DNA of 64,000 nucleotides from Phycisphaerae bacterium (GTDB lineage Bacteria > Planctomycetota > Phycisphaerae > Phycisphaerales > UBA1924): assembly GCA_014192545.1 (NCBI GenBank), contig BJHL01000006.1, positions 58,081 through 122,080 on the forward strand, given 5' to 3'. The notes below the pieces were generated by a model. The model was not told the DNA's origin, ran no database searches, and saw nothing but the letters and a program-made list of their open reading frames with translations. Made by a program: the position numbers and the translations under genes. This document shows, one piece after another, positions 17,967-25,015 of the stretch (within the stretch, counting starts at the first letter, position 1; each line of letters starts with the position of its first letter).

Positions 17967-18725
17967 ATGAAGACGACGACTGCTCTCAAGACTCTTGTAC
18001 TGCTCGCGGGTTTGACTGCTGCGGCAACCAGCGCACACGCGGCTCGCGTTTCGATTACTGGCCATGTGAATCACGCTGGCACGGGTAGCGTTGGACCGCT
18101 GAGTGCGGGCAGCAGTGTGAACACTGCGTTCAACGCATCCGGACCAAACACGACGGTTTCAGGCGTGCTTCGTGCTCGCAGCTTTACTGATGCTGATGGC
18201 CAGTTCATGATGAGCCTCGCGTGGGACGACGTGAATGTTGTGACGTGCCACCCCACCACTGTGAACTTCACCGTGACGATCTCGCAAGACTTCGCAGTGC
18301 CCACGGGCTTCAACAAGGTGAACTTCAACAGCTTCACGGCGAACACGGATTTGATTGCTCAAGGCGGCGGCCAGAGCGCGACGGTGACGCGCACCCGCAG
18401 CGATTACGGCACAATGCTGCCGGTGAGCGTGACCAATGTGCTGACCAACCGCCCCACGGGTTCGTATCTGCTGGACAACAACGCGGCGTTTGCGAACACG
18501 TCGGCGGCGGCGAACGTGGGCAGTTTCTACCGCGTGCAGATGACGGTTGCGTTCTCGCTTGCGAGCTGCGGCAACTTGTTGAGGGTCGAAGACCAACAAG
18601 GCATCGAAGATGTGACAGGCCTAGTTGTGGTGCCTTTGCCCACGGCAGCATGGGCGGGTATTGGCGGCTTGGCGATGGTGGGCGGGGCTCGCATTCGCCG
18701 CAACCGCATGAACAATCGGGCGTGA
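17967..18725 (+). CDS. VPLP-CTERM secreted protein, paralogue 4
   Basis: A 252-residue secreted protein: signal peptide KTTTALKTLVLLAGLTAAAT to AHAA, family start ARVSITGHVNHAGTGSVGPL, beta-rich body containing several cysteines (unlike paralogues 1-3), and the C-terminal signal VPLPTAAWAGIGGLAMVGG with tail RIRRNRMNNRA. The ATG at 17967 is preferred over one at 17943 because it opens the signal peptide; the ribosome-binding site (GGAAGG) is rather distant. The 324 nt between the pseudogene and this gene hold no coding signal that I can support. A terminator follows at 18797. Confidence 0.8.
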   Translation: MKTTTALKTLVLLAGLTAAATSAHAARVSITGHVNHAGTGSVGPLSAGSSVNTAFNASGPNTTVSGVLRARSFTDADGQFMMSLAWDDVNVVTCHPTTVNFTVTISQDFAVPTGFNKVNFNSFTANTDLIAQGGGQSATVTRTRSDYGTMLPVSVTNVLTNRPTGSYLLDNNAAFANTSAAANVGSFYRVQMTVAFSLASCGNLLRVEDQQGIEDVTGLVVVPLPTAAWAGIGGLAMVGGARIRRNRMNNRA

Positions 18726-18796
18726 ACTGTTGGTGATTATAAGTTTGACAATCAAGACGAGGCGCGTGGCTTGCGACGCCTTGCCTTTTCGAGACG

Positions 18797-18828
18797 CGGC
18801 ACGCTGAGGGGCGTGCCGTGTTTCATTT
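18797..18828 (+). terminator. Terminator after VPLP-CTERM paralogue 4
   Basis: CGGCACGC/GCGTGCCG stem with a TGAGGG loop and a TGTTTCATTT tail. Confidence 0.7.
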
Positions 18829-18931
18829 GGTGGGAAGGCCAGATGGATCAGCCGTAGCTAGACAATGGCCGCTGGCGTGCGAAGCCTCCCGACGAGCCTG
18901 CGCAGCCCACGCGTCGCTCGTCAGACGGTGA

Positions 18932-19312
18932 CTAGCTTCTCAAATCTGGAGGACCAAGATACTTTTCCCATTGCTTCTGAGTCCTGATTCTTGCGTCATG
19001 CAAAATCGTAGAAACATGAGCATCAAATTGTTGGCGCTCCGCACGAAATCCAGTCCATTCTGGGCACTCAGCGCGAGCAAAGTTCCACCAAGCGACATAA
19101 TCGGATCCGCCACGTTCGGCGATACGACGACGATGCGCGAGGAGCATCAGCACTCCCTGAATGCCGAGTCGGATGTCAGGCGTCATCTCGTCGGACCAGT
19201 ACACCGAGTCTGACAGAACCTCATACAAAATCACTGGGTCCTTCCCGCACGAGGTATGCCTTCGAATATGCTGAATTGCTGCGCCAGGTTCAGGGGGCCA
19301 AGCTGCATCCAT
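18932..19312 (-). CDS. Hypothetical protein, 126 residues
   Basis: Not recognised. From ATG 19312 the product is a soluble, Trp- and Arg-rich protein with predicted helices (DPVILYEVLSDSVYWSDEM, RLGIQGVLMLLAHRRRIAER, QFDAHVSTILHDARIRTQKQ). The frame is open to 19480, but the upstream part crosses a strong terminator hairpin and reads like non-coding sequence, so the shorter start is preferred. No clear ribosome-binding site is seen. It stands alone on the minus strand, facing paralogue 4. The amphipathic pattern and balanced composition make it a plausible gene, but without homologues I cannot say more. Confidence 0.45.
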   Translation of the reverse strand: MDAAWPPEPGAAIQHIRRHTSCGKDPVILYEVLSDSVYWSDEMTPDIRLGIQGVLMLLAHRRRIAERGGSDYVAWWNFARAECPEWTGFRAERQQFDAHVSTILHDARIRTQKQWEKYLGPPDLRS

Positions 19313-19353
19313 GTTCAAGATAGTTTGCCGGTCGCATCGCAAATTCCAGCTCC

Positions 19354-19390
19354 AAAAAGCAACGAACCCGGTCTTGCAACCGGGTTCGGC
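19354..19390 (-). terminator. Strong minus-strand terminator
   Basis: On the minus strand GAACCCGGT, a TGCAAG loop and ACCGGGTTC are followed by GTTGCTTTTT. It closes the transcript that contains the 48-residue peptide and the hairpin/GA array. Confidence 0.85.
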
Positions 19391-19533
19391 TCTGTGTTCG
19401 CATCGGGAAGAGCGGCGAATTTGCCGCGTTCCACGCCCTGTCGTTCTCTCCTCCGCCGGGGCACGATGCTGAGATTGCATATCACTTGCACGCGACGGTC
19501 AGGAAGCGGGGCAAGCACCAACAACAAACTGCA

Positions 19534-19680
19534 TTAGCGAACGGCTCGCACGAGCTCCCAGGCGGTTGCCGGGTGGCCACTGCGAATTTCCTGGATGCTT
19601 GCGGCGACGAATAGCGCCAGCAGGCTGACAGCACTGAGGCTGTCGCAGGCAATTGCTTCAAATCGATTGAACAAAGCCAT
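19534..19680 (-). CDS. Small hydrophobic peptide, 48 residues
   Basis: A short open frame starting MALFNRFEAIACDSLSAVSL and continuing LALFVAASIQEIRSGHP, i.e. a polar N-terminus, one hydrophobic stretch long enough to sit in a membrane, and an amphipathic tail ending RAVR. The ribosome-binding site GGAGAGAGAT directly before the ATG is very good. It lies at the end of a probable transcript of about 740 nt (promoter near 20100-20127, terminator at 19354-19390), downstream of a 400-nt structured leader. No family recognised; it could be a leader peptide, a small membrane protein, or chance. Confidence 0.4.
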   Translation of the reverse strand: MALFNRFEAIACDSLSAVSLLALFVAASIQEIRSGHPATAWELVRAVR

Positions 19681-20100
19681 ATCTCTCTCCTTGCCCACTG
19701 CCAACTTTCGTTGGCCCACACGGGCAGTTGGCCAGTCGGCCGATTTGCTCGCAGCGATTTCTCAGGTCGCGGCGGGCTGGGCAGGTCTCTCAACTGCCCG
19801 TTGCCCCGCACCTTGCGGATTGGGGCTTGCCGGACTTCGACTCGCGTCGACACACACCCGGCGTCTTGATCTCTCTCTTTTGCAATCAACTTCTGCTACA
19901 CACTCGATCGCTTTCGCGAGCGAACTTATCTCTCTCCTTGGCTTTCGCCAAGCCGCGGGGGTCAGCCGCGAGTCCTCCGTTCTCTCTCTCCCAGCCTTGC
20001 GGCTGGCTCCTAACGGCTGGTTGCGAAGCTGTGAGGCCCTGCACTCAGCCAAGTTTGCGCCGGTCTCTCAGGTCGACGCGCCACGGACGGAACGGGCGCA
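19681..20100 (-). ncRNA. Candidate structured RNA: GNRA-loop hairpins with GA tracts
   Basis: Read on the minus strand, this 420-nt stretch has repeated units of a perfect short hairpin with a GNRA tetraloop followed by a GA tract: CCAGCC-GCAA-GGCTGG (19991-20006) and GAGAGAGA (19980-19990); CTTGGC-GAAA-GCCAAG (19937-19952) and GGAGAGAGAT (19927-19936); TCGC-GAAA-GCGA (19908-19919) and AAAGAGAGAGATC (19869-19880); CCAAC-GAAA-GTTGG (19701-19714) and GGAGAGAGAT (19681-19690). The last GA tract is the ribosome-binding site of the 48-residue peptide. Open frames crossing the region look random. It may be a regulatory leader or a non-coding RNA of an unknown class; I recognise no Rfam family. Confidence 0.4.
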
Positions 20101-20127
20101 GTGTACAGCGGATACGGATTCTGTCCA
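20100..20127 (-). promoter_or_regulatory. Possible promoter of the GNRA/GA transcript
   Basis: Minus strand TGGACA (20122-20127), 16-nt spacer, TACACT (20100-20105). It points into the hairpin array; a transcript from here to the terminator at 19354 would be about 740 nt. Confidence 0.45.
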
Positions 20128-20357
20128 GCAAAATGTCATGATTTTCTGCGCGAACTGGGTCCAATAAAGGCAGTTTCTGCGCGGTCGCAGGAGGGGTGCA
20201 TGCGTTGAGAGCCGCTGGAACGGGTGGCTGGCGGTGAGATCCGATCCGCGAGCGATGTTCACGGACGCCCAGAGCGACGGATTGAGAGTCGAAGGTGGTT
20301 TGCACCCGCGTGGCTTGCATCTGCAACGCTGCGCGAGTTTGCGGCGAATACTCCCAC

Positions 20358-21083
20358 GTGCCCCACGACGCTACTAGCTCGCCTGTCATTGACATTCGCG
20401 GTGTGACCAAGGTTTACTACAAACCTGATGGGTCCATCATGGCTCAGGCGTTGCATGGCATTGATGTCGCGATTCGGCGCGGCGAGTATGTTGCCATCAT
20501 GGGCAGTAGTGGCAGCGGCAAGAGCACGCTGATGAACGTGCTGGGGTGCCTTGACCGTCCGACAGCGGGTGATTATTTTCTTGATGGCAAGAACGTGGCG
20601 AAGATGGGCGATGAAGAGTTGTCGCGATATCGCGGGCAGACCATCGGCTTTATTTTTCAGGCGTTCAATTTGATTCCGGAACTCACGATTGAGGCGAATG
20701 TCGAAGTGCCACTGTTTTATCAGGGTGTGCCGCCTGCGCAGCGGCGGGAGCGTTCGCTGGAATGCTTGAAGCTGGTGCAGCTTGACCACCGGATTGGTCA
20801 CAGGCCACGTGAACTGAGCGGCGGACAGATGCAGCGAGTGGCAATTGCGCGGGCGCTGGTGACAAAGCCAGTGCTGCTGCTGGCGGACGAGCCTACGGGT
20901 AACTTGGATACGACGACAGGGCAGGCGATTTTGGAGGTCTTTGATCAGTTGCATCAGCAGGGCATGACTATCGCGATGGTGACGCACGACCCGACGGTGA
21001 GTGAGCGGTGCGAGCGCGTGGTGCGGCTCAAGGATGGGGTGGTGGAGACGGATGTGAGCAGGGTAAGGGCGATGCCGGCGTAA
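20358..21083 (+). CDS. LolD/MacB-type ABC transporter ATPase, orphan
   Basis: An ABC ATPase of the lipoprotein-release/MacB class. Walker [11 protein letters not shown]-loop [11 protein letters not shown], signature LSGGQMQR, Walker [13 protein letters not shown] and the H-loop VTHDP are all intact, and [11 protein letters not shown] is typical of the LolD/FtsE-like group. Such ATPases drive FtsX-fold permeases that extract lipoproteins or export small molecules. No permease gene is adjacent: the next gene is a hypothetical cytosolic protein and a tRNA follows. The frame is open from GTG 20295; the GTG at 20358 starts closer to the family N-terminus ([14 protein letters not shown]) and is preferred, although neither has a good ribosome-binding site. 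Confidence 0.88.
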   Translation: MPHDATSSPVIDIRGVTKVYYKPDGSIMAQALHGIDVAIRRGEYVAIMGSSGSGKSTLMNVLGCLDRPTAGDYFLDGKNVAKMGDEELSRYRGQTIGFIFQAFNLIPELTIEANVEVPLFYQGVPPAQRRERSLECLKLVQLDHRIGHRPRELSGGQMQRVAIARALVTKPVLLLADEPTGNLDTTTGQAILEVFDQLHQQGMTIAMVTHDPTVSERCERVVRLKDGVVETDVSRVRAMPA

Positions 21084-21128
21084 GTGCGTGGCTGAGCGGA
21101 TGTGCTGAGGACGAACAAGGGGGCAAGC

Positions 21129-21581
21129 GTGAAGCACGCGACGGACGTTGATACACCAAAAGACAGTTGCGTTGAGATCAAGATAAATGGTGAGTGGACG
21201 TATGTAGGCATCGCGCGGTTCTATCGCAGTTCGGCAATGACCGCGTTTCTGTCGAAATACGTCGAAGATTTTGATCCGCAGGCGGTGTCGGCAGTCACGC
21301 GTTTGCAAGCCATGAATTGCGGCGTGACTCGTGTCGCGATTGTTCCGACGGATGACTTTCGTAAACACTTCTGCCAGCCCATCATGGAAGCCGAGGAACA
21401 CACGCTGGACTTTGTCGCAATGGAGAGTTGGCTTGCGACGAATTGCAATCCTTACGGACTAGATTCTCTGACGGAGTTCTTCGTTCGTGCGCCTGCACTG
21501 AACTACGGGATCGCCGCGAATGATGGCATCACGGCGGCTCGCATTTGCTTCTTCATTACGGCTATTAGGTGGCTGCCGTAG
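21129..21581 (+). CDS. Hypothetical protein, 150 residues
   Basis: Not recognised. From GTG 21129, chosen for a strong AAGGGGG site 5 nt before it, the product begins MKHATDVDTPKDSCVEIKIN. It is a soluble, mixed alpha/beta protein with several aromatic residues (WTYVGIARFYRSSAMTAFL) and no signal peptide. The start is 45 nt after the ABC ATPase, so co-transcription is possible. An alternative GTG at 21102 lies in the same frame. Function cannot be inferred. Confidence 0.55.
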   Translation: MKHATDVDTPKDSCVEIKINGEWTYVGIARFYRSSAMTAFLSKYVEDFDPQAVSAVTRLQAMNCGVTRVAIVPTDDFRKHFCQPIMEAEEHTLDFVAMESWLATNCNPYGLDSLTEFFVRAPALNYGIAANDGITAARICFFITAIRWLP

Positions 21582-21611
21582 CGGTCGCGACTGTGTGCTG
21601 TTGGGATGAAA

Positions 21612-21695
21612 TGCGGGCGACAGGAGTTGAACCTGCAAAGCCTTGCGGCCACTGGATCCTAAGTCCAGCGCGTCTGCCAATTCCGCCACGCCCGC
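21612..21695 (-). tRNA. tRNA-Leu (anticodon UAG)
   Basis: The acceptor stem GCGGGCG/CGCCCGC pairs over 7 bp with discriminator A. The D-arm GGAATTGGCAGAC, anticodon stem-loop CTGGA-CTTAGGA-TCCAG (anticodon TAG), a long class II variable arm (GGCCGCAAGGCTTTGC) and T-arm AGGTTCAACTCCT are all present. CCA is not encoded. About 84 nt, normal for tRNA-Leu. Confidence 0.95.
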
Positions 21696-21805
21696 TTGAG
21701 CGATATTGTACCGATGCCGAGCGGGGAACTTCGGTTGGATGCGGGTTTGGGTGTTTGTGGCGGTTGGTTGTGTCGATAGTGAAGTCGAGAGTTGTTGGCG
21801 GCTGA

Positions 21806-21838
21806 TCCTGACCTTCGCAGGGCCTCATGTCAGGAGTC
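21806..21838 (-). repeat. Dispersed hairpin element, copy 1 (minus orientation)
   Basis: On the minus strand GACTCCTGACATGAGGC and then CCTGCGAAGGTCAGGA: the same 33-nt pattern as the elements at 28114, 48091 and 59007, with one mismatch in the stem. It lies between the tRNA-Leu gene and the WecB-type glycosyltransferase gene. Confidence 0.6.
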
Positions 21839-21884
21839 AGGGCAGGTGTCAGGTAAGGCGTCGGTGGAAAACTGAATCGATTGC

Positions 21885-22664
21885 ATGCAGAACGTCACTC
21901 CCATTTCGTCGCTTCCGCCGCGTGTGGCGTTGCTCGGGTTTGAAGTGGATTGCGTGACGCAGCAGCAGACGCTTGACCACATCGCGGCGAACATTCGCGC
22001 GGGGCAAGGCGGGTGGGTGCTGACGCCCAATCTTGATATTCTTCGGCGTGTGACGAGCGAACCGCAGACGCGGGCACTGGTGGAAGGCACCACGCTGCGC
22101 ACGGCTGATGGCATGCCGCTGATTTGGGCGAGCAAACTCAAAGGCACGCCGCTGCCGCAGCGGGTGACCGGATCAGATTTGATTTTCACGCTGACGCAGC
22201 GAGCGGCGAGCGAAGGGTTTCGCGTCTACTTGCTGGGGGGCGATCCGGGCGTAGGCGATGAAGCGGCGGCGAAACTGCGAGAGAAATTTGCGGGGCTGAT
22301 CATCGCGGGCGTTGAGAGTCCGCCGTTTGGGTTTGACAAAGATGATGCATATATGAACGCGATGCGAGAGCGAGTGGTGGCAGCGAAACCTGACATCGTG
22401 TATGTTGCGGTGGGTTTTCCGAAGCAAGAGCGGGTGATTGCGTACTTGCGGCCGCACTTGTCCAAAACTTGGTTCTTGGGCATTGGGATCAGTTTTAGTT
22501 TTGTGACTGGCCACGTGCAGCGTGCGCCGCAACTGGTGCAGAAGTTGGGGTTGGAATGGGTGCATCGCATGGCGCAGGAGCCGGGGCGGCTTGCCAAGCG
22601 ATACCTGGTACATGGCATTCCTTTTGCGATCAAGTTGTTGGCGCTGAGTGCCTTGCGACGGTGA
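21885..22664 (+). CDS. WecB/TagA/CpsF-family glycosyltransferase (GT26)
   Basis: GT26 enzymes such as TagA and WecG transfer N-acetylmannosamine-type sugars onto lipid-linked acceptors for cell-envelope polymers. The 259-residue protein shows the family blocks in order: TPNLDILRRV near residue 48, the catalytic-base segment TLRTADGMPLIWASKLKG, RVTGSDLIFTLTQ, YLLGGDPGVGDEAA, VAVGFPKQERVI and the C-terminal EWVHRMAQEPGRLAKRYL. It stands between the tRNA and a bicarbonate transporter, away from the main polysaccharide operon, but may still feed the same envelope pathway. No promoter motif is obvious. Confidence 0.9.
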   Translation: MQNVTPISSLPPRVALLGFEVDCVTQQQTLDHIAANIRAGQGGWVLTPNLDILRRVTSEPQTRALVEGTTLRTADGMPLIWASKLKGTPLPQRVTGSDLIFTLTQRAASEGFRVYLLGGDPGVGDEAAAKLREKFAGLIIAGVESPPFGFDKDDAYMNAMRERVVAAKPDIVYVAVGFPKQERVIAYLRPHLSKTWFLGIGISFSFVTGHVQRAPQLVQKLGLEWVHRMAQEPGRLAKRYLVHGIPFAIKLLALSALRR

Positions 22665-22702
22665 TGGGTTGCAGTCGGGGCGAATTCGTGCTATCTTGAG
22701 CA

Positions 22703-23743
22703 ATGCTCACACTTGCCTCGCTCGCGGATGTGTGGAAGGCCAATCTGCTGAGTCCGTACATCCTGTTTTTTTTCCTGGGTGTCATCGCCGCGCTCATTCG
22801 CAGTGATCTTCGCATTCCCAAAGCTTTCGCTCGCACCATGGCGTTGTACTTGCTGTTCACGATTGGCTTCAAAGGCGGGCTTGAACTTCGCAAGAGCGGC
22901 TTCACGCAGGAGAGCATGCTTGCAATCGCGGCGGCGATGGTGCTGAGCACGTTGACGCCGCTTTATATTTTCCCACTGCTGAAGAAGAAACTCGGACAAG
23001 CGACGGCGGCGGGCGTGGCTGCGACTTACGGCAGCGTTTCGGCCGTCACGTTTATCGCTGCGGTTTCACTATTGCAACAGCGCGAACTGCCCAGCGGCGG
23101 GCACATGGTTGCGGCGATGGCGGCGATGGAATTTCCGGCGTTGATCGTCGGTGTGCTGCTGGCGAGGTTGGGAAGCAAGAACGCTGAGGCGGTGACGAGC
23201 GCGGTGAGCTCTCACGCGAGCAGTGATGCATCACACAAGAAGCCGCACGGCTTGAAATCGGTGCTTCTTGAGAGCGTGACCAACGGCTCGATCGTGCTGC
23301 TCATGGGCAGCATGCTGGTTGGATTCATTACTGACACGAAGAATGCGGCACTCACGGCTCCGCTGTGGAAGGATCTGTTTTACGGCATTTTGTGCTTCTA
23401 TTTGCTTGATCTGGGCCTCATCGCGGGTCGCAATATCAAGCAGTTGCTCAAGGCCGGGCCGTTCGTCATTGCGGCGGGATTTGTGCTGCCGCCACTGAAT
23501 GCGATGCTGGGGCTGGCTCTCGCGAAGCTCGCGAACTTGTCGCACGGTGACGGCTTTTTGCTGACGGTGATGGCGGCGAGCGCAAGTTACATCGCAGCAC
23601 CGGCGGCACTGCGCATCGCGGTGCCTGAAGCGAAAGCGAGCATTTATGTGCCGATGGCTCTGACTTTGACGTTTCCGTTCAACATCATGATCGGATTGCC
23701 GGTCTACTGGGCGGTGTGCGAGTGGGCTTGGAAGGTGAACTGA
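22703..23743 (+). CDS. SbtA-like sodium-dependent bicarbonate transporter
   Basis: A 346-residue polytopic membrane protein with about ten hydrophobic helices. FFLGVIAALIRSDLRIPKAF, LYLLFTIGFKGGLELRKSGF, AATYGSVSAVTFIAAVSLL and AAMAAMEFPALIVGVLLARL are diagnostic of the SbtA/DUF897 family, high-affinity Na+/HCO3- symporters first known from cyanobacteria. Residues about 165-190 (EAVTSAVSSHASSDASHKK) form the variable cytoplasmic loop between the two halves. No PII-like SbtB gene is adjacent. In a heterotroph it would supply bicarbonate for carboxylases; this is inference. Confidence 0.88.
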   Translation: MLTLASLADVWKANLLSPYILFFFLGVIAALIRSDLRIPKAFARTMALYLLFTIGFKGGLELRKSGFTQESMLAIAAAMVLSTLTPLYIFPLLKKKLGQATAAGVAATYGSVSAVTFIAAVSLLQQRELPSGGHMVAAMAAMEFPALIVGVLLARLGSKNAEAVTSAVSSHASSDASHKKPHGLKSVLLESVTNGSIVLLMGSMLVGFITDTKNAALTAPLWKDLFYGILCFYLLDLGLIAGRNIKQLLKAGPFVIAAGFVLPPLNAMLGLALAKLANLSHGDGFLLTVMAASASYIAAPAALRIAVPEAKASIYVPMALTLTFPFNIMIGLPVYWAVCEWAWKVN

Positions 23744-23789
23744 TTGGCGAATCACGCGAGCGTGATGCATCGCGACTAACCTCTCTTGC

Positions 23790-24929
23790 TTGGCCCGCAA
23801 ACGCAAATTCCATCCTCTCGTTGACGCGACGCTTTCCACGCTTGCTCGCTGCGCGACTGCGCCGGTGAGTGTGGCCGGGTTTGCGACGGCAACTCGATGT
23901 GCGTCGGCACTCGCAGATGTTGTGTCGAAGGTTGATCGCAAGCACATGGTGCGTGCGCAGCGCAATTTGCGTGACGCGTATCCGACGTGGAGCCAGCAGC
24001 GCGTGGATGAAACGGCGCACGGCTGCTTTCGCCACATGTTTCAGCTTGGCGCGGAGTTCATTCACACGCCAAGGCTGATTACGCGCGACAGTGCGATTCA
24101 GCAAATCACGTTTACGAACATGCGCGACAGTGTGCGAGCGTTGCTGAGTGATCGGCCCGTGCTACTCATCAGCGGACATATCGGCAATTGGGAACTGGTG
24201 GGCTACGCGATTGCGATGCTGGGTTTTGATATGGCGGCGGTTTACCGGCCGCTTGATTTGCGGGGCATTGATGCGTGGGTGCGCGAAGGGCGTGAAGCGA
24301 AGGGCCTGCACTTGCTTGATAAGTTCGGTGCGGCTCGCAGTGTGCCAGCGTGCATTGCTCAGGGCTTGCCGATTGGTTTGGTTGCCGATCAATCAGGCGG
24401 TGATCGCGGCTATTTCACGCCGTTTTTTGGGCGTTTGACGAGCACGTACAAGATCGTTGCACTCACGGCAATGCAGTATGGCGCGACGATTGTGTGTGGG
24501 AATGCTCGCAGGCTGCGGCCTGATGAAGCTGACCCGCCGGGTGTGTGGCAAGGCACGCACGCTGAGCCCGCGCGCGCTGCGAAGACGCTTGCACGCATTG
24601 ATATCGCGAACACGATGCGATATGCAGTTGAGATTCACGACGTATTTGGACCCAAGGATTGGGAAGGCAATCCGGATGCGCCGTACTACATCTCGGCGCG
24701 GTTCCGCCGAGCGCTTGAGAGCATGGTGCGGTCGGCGCCGGAGCAGTACTTTTGGATGCATCGGATTTGGCGCAGTCGGCCTGCGCATGAGCGCATGGGC
24801 AAGCCGTTTCCAGAGGCACTGGAAGCGAAGCTGCGGAACTTGCCTTGGCTGTCGAGTACTGATGTTGATGGGCTGATTGCGTGCAGCAATACCGATGCTG
24901 CGAATCTGCATGTGCTGCAGAAGATGTGA
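23790..24929 (+). CDS. LpxL/HtrB-type lipid A acyltransferase
   Basis: Member of the lysophospholipid acyltransferase superfamily, LpxL-like group, acting on the cytoplasmic face of the inner membrane to add secondary acyl chains to lipid A or a related lipid. LISGHIGNWELVG contains the catalytic H-x4-E motif, followed by AVYRPLDLRGIDAWVREGR, IGLVADQSGGDRGYFTPFFG and a C-terminal EQYFWMHRIWRSRP, all typical. The start is TTG 23790, since no ATG or GTG lies near the N-terminal block. Length (379) is slightly above the usual 300-330. It suggests that this organism makes an LPS-like outer membrane. Confidence 0.85.
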   Translation: MARKRKFHPLVDATLSTLARCATAPVSVAGFATATRCASALADVVSKVDRKHMVRAQRNLRDAYPTWSQQRVDETAHGCFRHMFQLGAEFIHTPRLITRDSAIQQITFTNMRDSVRALLSDRPVLLISGHIGNWELVGYAIAMLGFDMAAVYRPLDLRGIDAWVREGREAKGLHLLDKFGAARSVPACIAQGLPIGLVADQSGGDRGYFTPFFGRLTSTYKIVALTAMQYGATIVCGNARRLRPDEADPPGVWQGTHAEPARAAKTLARIDIANTMRYAVEIHDVFGPKDWEGNPDAPYYISARFRRALESMVRSAPEQYFWMHRIWRSRPAHERMGKPFPEALEAKLRNLPWLSSTDVDGLIACSNTDAANLHVLQKM

Positions 24930-25015
24930 GTCACATAGCAACGCCGCGTTGGCTAGCAGTCGTTGCTTTCTCCTTGGCTTCACTATGCGTGTGCAACGCC
25001 ATTGCTGAACGCAAG

